Shown: positions 38,382 through 47,263, counted from the stretch's first letter. The stretch: DNA of 64,000 nucleotides from Aliarcobacter cibarius (GCF_013372265.1 NZ_CP054051.1:1822596-1886595); one strand, 5' to 3'. The notes: a model not told the origin generated them from the sequence alone. Program-made: numbers and translations.

Positions 38382-39656
38382 ATGAAAAGTAGAAGCATTT
38401 ATAAAGAATTTTATAAAAAACTTATAATTGCTTCTTCTTTATTTATAATAATTCTTTCATTTATCTTTTACGAATACACAAAAAACTCATTTTATAACAG
38501 CATTCAAGATAATTTACTTTATCAAGCAAAGAAAATAGAAAAAAGCTATGTAAAAGAAGATTTTAAAGCTGTAAGAACACAATCTCAATCTATTGAAATA
38601 ATTCCAAGTTCGGAAAAAGAAAAAATAGAATTTTCAGATTTCAAGAAAAATAATGAATACTATTTAAGACTAATTTATGCGCTAAACGATGGCACATCTT
38701 TACAAATTACAAAAGATATTACTCTTGAAAGAGATCTTTTATATTCAATTATTTTTAGGAATCTTTTTGGATTAGCAATTCCTGGCTTTGTTTTAATGCT
38801 TTTATATTCTCTTATAGTTTCAAAATCTCTTTTAAAACCTATTATGCAGATAAATAAAAAATTATCAAATATGGATGAAAATACTTTAGCTCAAATTGAT
38901 ACAAAAGATTTACCAGACGAATTTTTAACTCTTGCAAATTCTATCAACTCTTTAACAAATAGAATAGCAACTTATGTGAAATTCAAAAAAGAACTTTTCG
39001 TTGGAATTGCACATGAGCTTAAAACTCCTTTGGCAGTTATGAAGTTAAAAAATGAGTTAATGTTAAAAAAAACTAGAGAAAAAAATGAATATGAAGATGC
39101 TCTAAAACTCACTATAAAACAAATAGATGACATGAATATAATGATTAGTTCTATTTTAGATATAGGAAGAACTGAAGGAGCCCAGTTTGAAATTCCAACA
39201 GATATTGATTTAGTTGATTATATAAAAAGAAAAACAAATGATTATAAAATGCTATCTAATCAAAGGGGAATTGATACTATATTTACATCAAATGTTTCAA
39301 GCTTAAATATTTCAATTAGGGTGACTCTATTTAATCAAATTTTACAAAACTTTGTACAAAATGCAATAAAGTTTACTCCTGATAATCATAAAATTTTAAT
39401 AAAATTAAAAAAGATAAATGAAAAAATTGTAATACGTGTAATTGATGAAGGTAGTGGAATTGATGAAAATATAGATGTTTTTGCTCCATTTAAAAAAATA
39501 GGTTCTAAAAATGGTGTTGGTCTTGGGCTTTACTTAGCAAAAATAGCAAGTGATGCCTTAAATGCAAAAATATCAATAAAGAATAGAAGAGATAATGTAA
39601 AAGGATGTGTTGCTAAGCTAGTACTCATCAACACATCTAAAATAACAGAAAATTAA
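38382..39656 (+). CDS. Membrane sensor histidine kinase
   Basis: 424 residues. Helices at about 14-32 and 122-145 enclose a small periplasmic sensor domain. The H-box LFVGIAHELKTPLAVMK has its His near residue 211, and the N-box reads QNFVQNAIKFTPD. The G-box region includes DEGSGIDENI and GVGLGLYLAK. It should phosphorylate the preceding OmpR-type regulator. The stop overlaps the stop of the convergent CoA-binding gene, so neither gene has its own terminator space. Confidence 0.93.
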   Translation: MKSRSIYKEFYKKLIIASSLFIIILSFIFYEYTKNSFYNSIQDNLLYQAKKIEKSYVKEDFKAVRTQSQSIEIIPSSEKEKIEFSDFKKNNEYYLRLIYALNDGTSLQITKDITLERDLLYSIIFRNLFGLAIPGFVLMLLYSLIVSKSLLKPIMQINKKLSNMDENTLAQIDTKDLPDEFLTLANSINSLTNRIATYVKFKKELFVGIAHELKTPLAVMKLKNELMLKKTREKNEYEDALKLTIKQIDDMNIMISSILDIGRTEGAQFEIPTDIDLVDYIKRKTNDYKMLSNQRGIDTIFTSNVSSLNISIRVTLFNQILQNFVQNAIKFTPDNHKILIKLKKINEKIVIRVIDEGSGIDENIDVFAPFKKIGSKNGVGLGLYLAKIASDALNAKISIKNRRDNVKGCVAKLVLINTSKITEN

Positions 39657-40093
39657 ACAAATAAAGCTTTGTGCTCTATCTTCGTACATTTGTTCTGAAC
39701 AACATTAAATCCAGCTTCTTTTGCTTTTTGTGCAGCTTCATTATTTGTAAGGCCTAATTGAAACCAAACCGTTTTAATATTTTTCTGATTTTTTAAAGCT
39801 ATTGATTCATCAACAATTTTTGCAATAGCATCAGGTTTTCTAAAAATATCTACCATATCTATATCAAAAGGTATTTCAGACAAACTTCTATAAACTTTTT
39901 CGCCTAAGATCTCTTCTTCTTTTGGATAAATAGGAACTATTTTGTATCCAACACTTTGTAGATACGCAGCAACTCTATTTGATGCTTTATCACTATCAGG
40001 TGATAAACCAACTATCGCTATAGTTTTTGTATTCAAAAAAATCTCTTTTATTTCTTCACTTTTTGAATTAATTGTTGGAAATTCACACTCCAT
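39653..40093 (-). CDS. CoA-binding (YccU-type) protein
   Basis: 146 residues forming one Rossmann-like CoA-binding domain: TKTIAIVGLSPDSDKASNRV, IVPIYPKEEEILGEKVYRSL, DMVDIFRKPDAIAKIVDES and KTVWFQLGLTNNEAAQKAKE, ending in VVQNKCTKIEH. The family resembles the CoA-binding part of succinyl-CoA synthetase but lacks its other domains. Function is unknown; it may sense or store acyl-CoA. It is downstream of the DHH phosphoesterase, 22 bases away. Confidence 0.9.
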   Translation of the reverse strand: MECEFPTINSKSEEIKEIFLNTKTIAIVGLSPDSDKASNRVAAYLQSVGYKIVPIYPKEEEILGEKVYRSLSEIPFDIDMVDIFRKPDAIAKIVDESIALKNQKNIKTVWFQLGLTNNEAAQKAKEAGFNVVQNKCTKIEHKALFV

Positions 40094-40114
40094 AATATTA
40101 AGCCTCCTTAAGTT

Positions 40115-41146
40115 TTAATTATCAAGTTTTCCTTGAATGTACATTTTAACTGATAAATAATCAATACACTCTTTAAAATCTTCAAATTTTCCGCCACTAG
40201 CATTTACATGACCACCACCATTTGCAATTTTTTGTGCAAGCATAGATACATCAAGTTTTCCATCTGCTCTAAATGAAGCATTACCTTTTTTATTTATATC
40301 AATGAAAAAATCATAATCTTTATTTGCTTTTAAAAATGTATTTGCAGGAATTGATATAGAACCTAAACAGTATGTTAAAAGACCCTTTTGCCCTTTATAA
40401 GTTACAGTTAACTCATCTTTTACATTTTCTAAAGTTTTTACAAGATACTTTGCACCTAAATTATCTAAAGTATCATCAAAATCATCTAATTTTAAAAACT
40501 CTTTTTTCAAAAAATGTATATCATTGTCTAGTTTTATATTTGCACTATCTTGTCCTAGAAATTCTTTTGCCTTTTCAAGTAAATAAAATTTATATTCTCT
40601 ATCAAGATTTGGAAATAATATAGAATTTATCTCTCTTGCTTTTACAAGCATTGACATCAAAACTTTTCCAAATTCGAAATTATCTTTCTCTTTTTCAAGC
40701 CAAATATCAACTGCATTTACACAATTTACTAAAAATTCATAATCTTTAATAGAAGCATTGAATTTTTCTAGTAGATAATCATAAACTATTTTTGTAGCAC
40801 ATCTTTTATCATCTAAAAAATACCAACTAAATTTTTCAGCACTCTTTTTACCTGTTATATGATGATCTAAAAGTTGTAAAGTTATATTGTAACCTTCATC
40901 ATTTAATCTTTTTATTTCAGAATCTAAATCTATACTTTCTTGTAAAGTTAAATTTAAATCACTAATAATTACTAATATATCTTCATCTTTATAGTTTGTA
41001 ATATTTTCTAAAACTTTTAAAATAGTTAATTTTACTTCCATCCCATAATTTGCATTAAAATATTCCGTTTTTTCAAAAACTTTTGATGTTAAAAATTGGC
41101 AAGAGTAACCATCTAAATCTGTGTGAGAAATGTGAAATAATCTCAT
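40115..41146 (-). CDS. DHH-family phosphoesterase
   Basis: 343 residues. Metal-binding motifs are FHISHTDLDGYSCQF near the N-terminus, VIISDLNLT, and the namesake DHHITG near residue 95. The C-terminal DHHA1 part ends with the ISFRADGKLDVSMLAQKIANGGGHVNASGG-type block (GGGHVNASGG). Members hydrolyse short oligonucleotides or cyclic dinucleotides; the substrate is not visible from sequence. It overlaps the Rrf2 regulator gene by 4 bases. Confidence 0.85.
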   Translation of the reverse strand: MRLFHISHTDLDGYSCQFLTSKVFEKTEYFNANYGMEVKLTILKVLENITNYKDEDILVIISDLNLTLQESIDLDSEIKRLNDEGYNITLQLLDHHITGKKSAEKFSWYFLDDKRCATKIVYDYLLEKFNASIKDYEFLVNCVNAVDIWLEKEKDNFEFGKVLMSMLVKAREINSILFPNLDREYKFYLLEKAKEFLGQDSANIKLDNDIHFLKKEFLKLDDFDDTLDNLGAKYLVKTLENVKDELTVTYKGQKGLLTYCLGSISIPANTFLKANKDYDFFIDINKKGNASFRADGKLDVSMLAQKIANGGGHVNASGGKFEDFKECIDYLSVKMYIQGKLDN

Positions 41147-41544
41147 TGTGAAATATCTTTAAGCGTTAATTGAGCTAAAAAGTCATTTACTTTAAACTGT
41201 AAATTATTTAAAAGGGGCCAAATATTACAAAGTTTTGCTTTGTTATTTGGACAAGAATGAATTGAGTCAGAACACTCAAAAACCATAGGATTTCTCTCTT
41301 CAGCAGCTACAACAATTTCTAAAATTGTTAGTTCATCTATTGGTTTATTTAAAACAAATCCACCATTTACACCTCTATGAGATGTTACTAGATTTTCTTT
41401 TGCTAAATTTTGCATTATTTTTGCTAAAAATGATTTCGAAATTTCAAGTTCTTTTGATAAAACATCAACATTTATTGGATCTTGATGCTTTGCAATAGAT
41501 ATCAAAGATAGAAGTGCATATTCACTTTTTTTTGTCAATAACAT
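41143..41544 (-). CDS. Rrf2-family transcriptional regulator, probable Fe-S sensor
   Basis: 133 residues. The N-terminal winged helix-turn-helix reads SEYALLSLISIAKH and SFLAKIMQNLAKENLV, with the HRGVNGGFVL wing. Three cysteines follow in C-x6-C-x7-C spacing (ECSDSIHSC, KAKLC), the layout of cluster-binding IscR/NsrR proteins. It may sense iron, oxidative or nitrosative stress. Translationally coupled to the DHH gene downstream. Confidence 0.88.
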   Translation of the reverse strand: MLLTKKSEYALLSLISIAKHQDPINVDVLSKELEISKSFLAKIMQNLAKENLVTSHRGVNGGFVLNKPIDELTILEIVVAAEERNPMVFECSDSIHSCPNNKAKLCNIWPLLNNLQFKVNDFLAQLTLKDISQ

Positions 41545-41615
41545 ATTATAATCTTTCCATTAATTTATAATTTTTGTTTATTCTACAAAAAACATTATTA
41601 ATCTTTGCGTATAAA

Positions 41616-41647
41616 AAAAGGGACTGTGAAAATTCACAGTCCCTTTT
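41616..41647 (-). terminator. Rho-independent terminator of rpsO
   Basis: A 15-bp perfect stem (41616-41630 with 41633-41647) is centred on GGGACTGTGAA, followed on the minus strand by a run of seven T residues. It lies 23 bases after the rpsO stop codon. It is the strongest terminator in the window. Confidence 0.9.
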
Positions 41648-41669
41648 AGCAATTTCTCTATAAAAAAAA

Positions 41670-41942
41670 TTATTTTGCTCTAATTCCTAAACTAGCAACT
41701 AATTCAGTAAATCTTGCATACTCTGTTCTTCTTAAATATGATAAAAGTTTTTTTCTTTTTCCAACCATTTTTAATAGACCTAGTCTTGAAGAGTGATCTT
41801 TTTTAAATACTTTTAAATGCTCAGTTAAAACTTTAATTTGCTCTGTTAATAGTGCGATTTGAACCTCAGCTGAACCTGTGTCACCATCTTTTTTTCCATA
41901 TTTTGCGATAATACTTGCTTTTACTTCCTGATCTAAAGCCAT
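41670..41942 (-). CDS. rpsO: Ribosomal protein S15
   Basis: 90 residues, normal length. The family signature is [21 protein letters not shown], with the [23 protein letters not shown] block. It binds 16S rRNA and organises the central domain of the 30S subunit. It is monocistronic: own promoter region, GGAGG site and strong terminator. Confidence 0.98.
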   Translation of the reverse strand: MALDQEVKASIIAKYGKKDGDTGSAEVQIALLTEQIKVLTEHLKVFKKDHSSRLGLLKMVGKRKKLLSYLRRTEYARFTELVASLGIRAK

Positions 41943-41999
41943 TTTGACCTCCTAATAGGTATAATATAAATTTATTTCCAAATGAAAATAGTCGCGAAT

Positions 42000-42005
42000 T
42001 TTATA
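42000..42005 (-). promoter_or_regulatory. Likely -10 element (TATAAA) of rpsO
   Basis: On the minus strand TTGTATAAAAT lies about 58 bases before the rpsO ATG; a GGAGG site precedes the start. The roughly 50-base leader could host the S15 autoregulation known in other bacteria, but I see no clear fold. Confidence 0.4.
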
Positions 42006-42046
42006 CAAAGTTTGCTTTATATTTACTTTATTATTAAAAGTTTTTA

Positions 42047-43018
42047 TCATCCACCTGTTTGATAAAAAGCTCTTTGAGAAACTTTATTATCCTTTTCATT
42101 TGACCACTTATTTTTTTCTGGTTTATTTTTCAGAACTAACCTTAAAATTTCTGTTGCTTTATCAATATCATTTGCTCTTATTGCATCTTTTATACTCATA
42201 GCATCTTCAAAATATAAACAAGGGATTAAAAACCCTTCGGCTGTAAGTCTAATTCTATTACATGAAGCACAAAAATCATCTTTGTGTGGTTCAATTATTC
42301 CAAACTCATATCCATCTTCTAGTTTATAATATTGTGCTGGAGAACTAGAGTCTCTTGGAACTTTAACAATATTTTTATATTTTTTAGAAATTATCTCTAA
42401 AATCTCATCTGAATTTAGACCTTTTGAACTACTTTTTGCAAAAGAATTTTCCATAAACTCTATGTATCTTACTACAAATCCCTCTTTTTTACAAAATTCT
42501 AAAACTTCTAGAACATCAATATCGTTTATACCTTTAAGAGGAACGCAATTTATTTTTATTTTAAGTCCAACTTCTTTAGCTTTTTTTATACCTTCTAACA
42601 CTGTGCTTAAAACATCTTTTTGTGCTATTTGCTTAGCTCTACTTGTATCTAAAGTATCAAGAGAAATATTTATTCTTTTTAAACCAGCATCTCTTAATTT
42701 TTGGGCCATTTGAGGCAATAAAAAACCATTTGTTGTAAGTGCTAAGTCGATATCGTTTTTATAATCATTCACTAACTTTATAAAATAATCTAAATCATCT
42801 CTTAAAAGTGGTTCTCCACCAGTTACTCTTACTTTTTTTATACCTTCGTCTATACCAACTTTAATAAATTTAAACAAATCTTCATAAGATAAAAGATTTT
42901 CTCTTGGAACCCAAGAAAAAGGTTTTTCTGGCATACAATATTGACATCTAAAATTACATCTTTCAGTTACAGACACTCTTAAATAATCAACCTTTCTTCC
43001 AAATCCATCAATTAACAT
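42047..43018 (-). CDS. moaA: GTP 3',8-cyclase (molybdenum cofactor synthesis)
   Basis: 323 residues, radical SAM. The N-terminal cluster motif is [14 protein letters not shown] (C-x3-C-x2-C), with [13 protein letters not shown] following. The second cluster is at the C-terminus ([21 protein letters not shown]), and the protein ends in the activating Gly-Gly (FYQTGG). It starts molybdenum cofactor synthesis from GTP. The cofactor is needed by NapA encoded 4.4 kb away. It starts 12 bases after the TrpD2-like gene. Confidence 0.96.
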   Translation of the reverse strand: MLIDGFGRKVDYLRVSVTERCNFRCQYCMPEKPFSWVPRENLLSYEDLFKFIKVGIDEGIKKVRVTGGEPLLRDDLDYFIKLVNDYKNDIDLALTTNGFLLPQMAQKLRDAGLKRINISLDTLDTSRAKQIAQKDVLSTVLEGIKKAKEVGLKIKINCVPLKGINDIDVLEVLEFCKKEGFVVRYIEFMENSFAKSSSKGLNSDEILEIISKKYKNIVKVPRDSSSPAQYYKLEDGYEFGIIEPHKDDFCASCNRIRLTAEGFLIPCLYFEDAMSIKDAIRANDIDKATEILRLVLKNKPEKNKWSNEKDNKVSQRAFYQTGG

Positions 43019-43030
43019 AAAAATCCTTTT

Positions 43031-43948
43031 CTAATTCAATCTTTGCCAAGCTTCGTCTAATGAACTAACTCGTTTTGCAAATAATAGATATAAAGCTACA
43101 TTAAATTTTGCTAACTTTAATATATCATCATCATAATTTCTTAAAATATTTAAATTCTCTTCTAAAGTTAAATTCTCAAAAGTTCTATCATAATTTATTC
43201 CATAATCTTTTAAGAAAAATTCAACTTCAACGATATCATTCTCTTTTTTTTGCCAAAATTTAGAGTCTTTAAATACTTCAATATCTCCCTCATTTCCTCT
43301 AATTATAGTTATATCTTTAAAATATTCTTCAAACATATCAATATATTTAAAAACATAAGGTTTATGGAACACCCCACAAACTCCATAATCACTTAAACCT
43401 GGATTTAAAAGCTTTTCTACTGTATTAAAAGCTGTTCTTAATCCAAATTCATGCCTAAGAGTTGTTAGAGAACTTAACTCTTGAAGGTATTCTACTCTAT
43501 CAAAATAGCGTACATATTGACCCTCGTCAAAGTTTGTAAATATATCTTTTGTTGAAATTCCTTTTTTTGTTGGTTGTAATAAATCCCCACTTACAACAAA
43601 ATTCAATCTTTGTACATCATTATTTTTTTTAAAGAATTCATTTAAAATATTTTCATATAAGGGGAACAAATAAGGATTTTTTGTTCTTCCATCAAAATTG
43701 TACCCAAGCTCTATAGAGTCATTTACTTTTTTAAATTTCATAAATTTTTTAAGAGCTTTTATCGCCCCTTTTAATTCATCCTGACTCTCTAACTTAGTTC
43801 TCCAAGCTATTAGAAATGCCCCTATTTGAGCCTGAGTCGGTCTATTTTCTAATATTTGAGTAATAGCCTCACAACTCTCGTCTAAACTTAAATCTCTATT
43901 TCCTTTTGGTCCTGTACCAACTGCTTTTATAAAAGTTTTAAAATCCAT
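43031..43948 (-). CDS. TrpD2-like glycosyltransferase-family protein
   Basis: 305 residues. The N-terminal helical domain has the anthranilate phosphoribosyltransferase look: LSLDESCEAITQILENRPT and QIGAFLIAWRTK. The second domain contains GYNFDGRTKNPYLFPL and the conserved HEFGLRTAFNTVEKLLNP. The usual PRPP-binding GTGGD loop is not obvious, so it is not a TrpD for tryptophan synthesis but a TrpD2/YbiB-type protein, a family linked to nucleic-acid binding and stress. It lies next to moaA in the same direction. Confidence 0.75.
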   Translation of the reverse strand: MDFKTFIKAVGTGPKGNRDLSLDESCEAITQILENRPTQAQIGAFLIAWRTKLESQDELKGAIKALKKFMKFKKVNDSIELGYNFDGRTKNPYLFPLYENILNEFFKKNNDVQRLNFVVSGDLLQPTKKGISTKDIFTNFDEGQYVRYFDRVEYLQELSSLTTLRHEFGLRTAFNTVEKLLNPGLSDYGVCGVFHKPYVFKYIDMFEEYFKDITIIRGNEGDIEVFKDSKFWQKKENDIVEVEFFLKDYGINYDRTFENLTLEENLNILRNYDDDILKLAKFNVALYLLFAKRVSSLDEAWQRLN

Positions 43949-44036
43949 TTTTATTCCATTTTCTATAATTTTTTAATTATCTTTTGTACAAGCTTAATAT
44001 ATACTTGCTTAAATAAAAAATTATTTAGGGCTTGTT

Positions 44037-44090
44037 ATGACACTTCAAGAGAGTATTAATAGTTTGGATTTTTTTAAAAATCTAACTTAA
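44037..44090 (+). pseudogene. 5' fragment of an IS-interrupted Crp/Fnr-family regulator gene
   Basis: An ATG with an AGGG site encodes MTLQESINSLDFFKNL before reading into the insertion sequence, where a stop follows after 17 codons. The first 16 residues match the usual N-terminus of Crp/Fnr-type regulators (leader, then D-F-F-x-x-L). Joining this fragment to the right-hand part after removal of the IS and one target duplication gives a continuous 221-residue frame. Confidence 0.85.
44078..44085. repeat. Left copy of the 8-bp target-site duplication
   Basis: AAATCTAA directly before the IS end; the identical octamer lies at 45650-45657. Confidence 0.9.
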
Positions 44091-44099
44091 CTTTCGCAC
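44086..44099. repeat. Left terminal inverted repeat of the IS
   Basis: 14 bases, CTTAACTTTCGCAC; the transposase stop codon (44087-44089) lies inside it. Confidence 0.92.
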
Positions 44100-45451
44100 C
44101 TAAAACCAAGTAGTTTTCCAGTCACATCTCTTAATAGATCGATTATTGCTGTAAAATCCTCATTTCTATTGACAACTTCTTCAATTTTTGCAATCTCATC
44201 TAAAATAGCTAAAAATGCTTGCATAGCAATTGCCAAGGTGTGAAGTTCACATTCTAGATCTTTAAACAATCCACCAATAGTTTTTGGTTCATTACTGATA
44301 CGATTTATATAGCTAACAACATTGTATGTAAAAAATGAGAGTGTTATGCGAGCAATAAGTGCTTCATAAATTCGATTTTCTTCTTTACCAAACCCAAAGT
44401 GTTCACGAAGTTCTTTATACCCTTGTTCTATATCCCATCGTCGTTTGTAAATATCGATAATTTCTTCATCACTCAAGTCTAAGTTTGTAGATACAATAGG
44501 GATGAGATTCTCTTTGGTTTTTATAAAAACAATTTTTAATTTTCCTGCTTTTTTATGTTCAACTATGACCCCGAAGTATTCAAACTTTATCTTTTTGCCA
44601 TATTGACCCATCTTAATAGTTTTAAGCTTTTTAAACTTGTTATAGATACCATCAAGAGTTTTTTTCTCCCCTGTGAAGTTCCAGATTCTATCATTGTTTA
44701 CCATTCTTGAAATAACTTGCAATCCTAGCTCATTCATTGTTTCTATAAACACAGGTTTAGAATACCAACTATCCACAAGCAGATAATCTGCATATATACC
44801 ACTAGCTACTGCTCTTTTAATCATCTCTATAGCAATTTGTGATTTCCCTTTTAAGCTTTCCAATCTTCGCTTATGTGCATTGGTTCGATGATCAATAATA
44901 TTTGTAAACTCTTCTATCTTTACCCTTGCATAATTATTCATAGCAATTGCAAAGTCCAACATAAAATTTGAATAACCATCACTATAGTTTAGTGATACAA
45001 CATTTACACCTCTGATTTTTCTCTTTGCTTTATTGCTCCAAAGGTTGTCACAACTTCCCTCTATATTTTTACCAACTTTATCTTCAACAGTATCATCAAG
45101 TATAAGAACTCTTACTAGCTTTGCATCTTGTACTTTATGAAGCAGTGATAAAATCTTTAAAGAACTAAGTGATAATAGTTTTCTCCAGTTGTAGTGAGCA
45201 TTAGCAAGTAGTCTGTAATAGACATCTTTTTTAAAGCTATCATTACTCTGATCCATAAAAGTTGATATTTTTTTATTCATAACTAGCATATATACAAAGT
45301 GTAATACAACCATATGAACAGCAACTCCCTCTTTTTTAGAAAAATTGCTCTTTGTTAAAATCGTTTTCATATTTAATAGTCGCAATGTTTCATAAATTGG
45401 ATTCTTTAGTTTGTCGTTTATGATGCTTATTATCTTAGATTCTATCTGCAT
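44087..45451 (-). CDS. IS4-like DDE transposase
   Basis: 454 residues. The catalytic triad can be read as Asp in VLILDDTVEDK, Asp in DYLLVDSWYSKP and Glu in YKRRWDIEQGYKELR, the last matching the Y-x2-R-x3-E signature of the IS4 family. An N-terminal helical DNA-binding region precedes it. The frame is complete with no frameshift, an AAGGGTAAG site lies upstream, and an A/T-rich promoter region with TATAAT-like boxes follows on the right side. The protein should be active. Confidence 0.92.
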   Translation of the reverse strand: MQIESKIISIINDKLKNPIYETLRLLNMKTILTKSNFSKKEGVAVHMVVLHFVYMLVMNKKISTFMDQSNDSFKKDVYYRLLANAHYNWRKLLSLSSLKILSLLHKVQDAKLVRVLILDDTVEDKVGKNIEGSCDNLWSNKAKRKIRGVNVVSLNYSDGYSNFMLDFAIAMNNYARVKIEEFTNIIDHRTNAHKRRLESLKGKSQIAIEMIKRAVASGIYADYLLVDSWYSKPVFIETMNELGLQVISRMVNNDRIWNFTGEKKTLDGIYNKFKKLKTIKMGQYGKKIKFEYFGVIVEHKKAGKLKIVFIKTKENLIPIVSTNLDLSDEEIIDIYKRRWDIEQGYKELREHFGFGKEENRIYEALIARITLSFFTYNVVSYINRISNEPKTIGGLFKDLECELHTLAIAMQAFLAILDEIAKIEEVVNRNEDFTAIIDLLRDVTGKLLGFRCES

Positions 45452-45635
45452 TCTTACCCTTTAATATAATAGATATTATATCTAAAAGTTCCTATTTAAG
45501 GGCTTTATTGAGAGTTCAAAATAGAAAAATATCATAGAAAAACAACTAAATTATTTTTATGTCAACAAGGATAATATTATTACCTATAGCAGTAATATTT
45601 TAGGGAGATTTAGCTACAATTTTAATCAACTTAAC

Positions 45636-45649
45636 GTGCGAAAGTTAAG
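45636..45649. repeat. Right terminal inverted repeat of the IS
   Basis: GTGCGAAAGTTAAG, exact complement of the left end. Its first three bases form a GTG in frame with the downstream regulator sequence. Confidence 0.92.
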
Positions 45650-46274
45650 AAATCTAAATCATAATGAAATAGAACAATTAATAAATTTTTCATATATTTC
45701 AAAATATGATAAGGATTCTATCTTATTTTATGAAACTGATAAAAGGAATCATCTACTTTTTTTAGTTAGCGGATTAATGAAAATCTATAAATATGATAAA
45801 TTCGATAATGAAATATTTTTATACCATATCTATCCAAACTCATTGATTAGTGAATTAAGTTCTACTATTGATAATGAAATCTACTGTTTTTCAAATGCCT
45901 CTTTTATGGAGAATTCACTTATATTAAGTGTCGATTTTGAAAAATTAAAAGAACACTTTTTAAATAATAATATACTTATAAAAGAGCTAATGAACGCTTT
46001 ATTAAAAAAGACTCATCAGCTCCAATGTTTAGTAAATAGAGAACTTGTTTTTGATGCAACGGCTAAAGTTGCTTATATGTTGGTTCAAGATTTAAAAATG
46101 TTTAATAGTTTAAAAAGACAAGAAGTAAGTTTTATGCTTCACATTCAACCAGAAACTCTATCGAGAGTTTTAAAAAAACTATCAAGGGATGAAATTATTG
46201 GTATAGAAAATCAGGAAATCATAATTAAGGACAAACTTGCACTAAATTCAATTTTCACAGGAGTCGCAATATGA
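45636..46274 (+). CDS. Crp/Fnr-family regulator, 5'-truncated by IS insertion
   Basis: 212 residues if read from the GTG in the IS end, which replaces the first 14 native residues by five from the IS (MRKLR). The cyclic-nucleotide-binding-type barrel runs to about residue 115 (DSILFYETDKRNHLLFLVSG), and the Crp-type helix-turn-helix is HIQPETLSRVLKKLSRDEI near 165-185. Four cysteines for an Fnr iron-sulfur cluster are not present at the N-terminus. The reconstructed gene most resembles the Nss-type nitrate/nitric-oxide regulators known from Wolinella and Campylobacter, by context. There is no Shine-Dalgarno at the GTG. It overlaps the sensor gene by 4 bases (ATGA). Confidence 0.75.
   Translation: MRKLRNLNHNEIEQLINFSYISKYDKDSILFYETDKRNHLLFLVSGLMKIYKYDKFDNEIFLYHIYPNSLISELSSTIDNEIYCFSNASFMENSLILSVDFEKLKEHFLNNNILIKELMNALLKKTHQLQCLVNRELVFDATAKVAYMLVQDLKMFNSLKRQEVSFMLHIQPETLSRVLKKLSRDEIIGIENQEIIIKDKLALNSIFTGVAI
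45650..45657. repeat. Right copy of the 8-bp target-site duplication
   Basis: AAATCTAA immediately after the IS right end, identical to 44078-44085. Confidence 0.9.
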
Positions 46275-47263
46275 AAAAAGGTAATATTAGTACAAAAATA
46301 AAAATATTAGGGATTTTATTTACTCTTTTAATGAGTAGCATAGTTGCAACGACTATCTATTTAAATAGTAAAAATCAAAAAGATGCAATGATAATAAATA
46401 TTGCAGGTAAACAAAGAATGCTTACGCAAAATATCTCTAAAAATATTTTCTATTTATACTCTAATAAAGATGCTAGTCAAAAAGAGTTAAATGAAAGTAT
46501 AGATGAATTTATCTATAACCTTTCTAGCTTAAAAGGTGGAAATAATTTAGATAAATTAAAAGATTCTCCAAATATTAAAATTGATAAACAAATGTTAAAA
46601 GTTGAACTTCTTTGGGTAAATTTTCTTAAAAATATAAATCTTTTCAAAGAAATACTTTTCGATGAATCAAAAAAAGATGAACTTAAAAAAGTTGTAAATG
46701 AAATTTATGAAACGAACTCTACACTTTTAAATGAAGTTGATGCTCTTGTAGGTCTTCATACTATAAATAGTGAACAAAAAATAAATTTTTTAAAGAATAG
46801 TCAATATTTCTTTGCTCTTTTAATAGTATTACTTATTTTATATAGTTTTTTAGAATTAAAAACTATGGAAAAAAATGCTTTAAAATTTCTAGAAGAATCT
46901 AAGAAAATCATGGAGCAAGATTTTGTAAGACCTTTAGAACCTATGAAAATTGAAGCAGAAGGTGAATTAGTAGAAGCATCAAATATCTTCAATAACTTCT
47001 TAAATAAAATAAATAGTGCAATTATTGACTCAAATAGTGCGCTAGAACAATCAAAAAATGCTTCACTAAAATTAGAGGAAATTACAACTGAATTTGATGA
47101 AATAATAAATGAATTACAAAATTCAAAAGAACTTTCAAAACAATTAAATAGAAGTGAAGATATAGCTATACAAACTCAAGAACAACTTCTTCATTCAAAT
47201 AAAAGATTAGCAGAGCTTAAAAGCGAACTTGAAAAAATTATGCTCTCTTGTAAAAGTAAATAA
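46271..47263 (+). CDS. PilJ/NarX-type membrane sensor without output domain
   Basis: 330 residues. A helix at about 10-28, a periplasmic domain (30-175) and a second helix (about 178-196) make a typical sensor topology. The periplasmic part opens with IINIAGKQRMLTQNISKN, the ligand motif of PilJ/type-IV-pilus MCP and NarX-like nitrate sensors. The cytoplasmic part (200-330) is HAMP-like and then coiled coil (LKLEEITTEFDEIINELQ), ending in MLSCKSK. No kinase, MCP signalling or GGDEF domain is present. Its ATG overlaps the regulator stop, so the two are translated together, which suggests they act as a pair for nitrate. Confidence 0.8.
   Translation: MKKGNISTKIKILGILFTLLMSSIVATTIYLNSKNQKDAMIINIAGKQRMLTQNISKNIFYLYSNKDASQKELNESIDEFIYNLSSLKGGNNLDKLKDSPNIKIDKQMLKVELLWVNFLKNINLFKEILFDESKKDELKKVVNEIYETNSTLLNEVDALVGLHTINSEQKINFLKNSQYFFALLIVLLILYSFLELKTMEKNALKFLEESKKIMEQDFVRPLEPMKIEAEGELVEASNIFNNFLNKINSAIIDSNSALEQSKNASLKLEEITTEFDEIINELQNSKELSKQLNRSEDIAIQTQEQLLHSNKRLAELKSELEKIMLSCKSK

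Larger units (their letters stand above)
44086..45649. mobile_element. 1564-bp IS4-like insertion sequence
   Basis: The element is bounded by perfect 14-bp inverted repeats (CTTAACTTTCGCAC at 44086-44099 and its complement at 45636-45649) and by an 8-bp direct duplication. It holds one transposase gene read right to left, plus about 184 bases of non-coding sequence at the right end. The ends begin with C-T-T, as in many IS4-type elements. The exact subgroup is not known to me. The intact ends, duplication and open frame point to a recent insertion. Confidence 0.95.

Noticed and set aside
45630-45649. CTTAAC-N8-GTTAAG at the IS right end as an Nss-type operator
   Set aside because: It resembles the TTAAC/GTTAA arms I recall for NssR but has the wrong spacing (8 rather than 4), and half of it is the terminal repeat of the IS.
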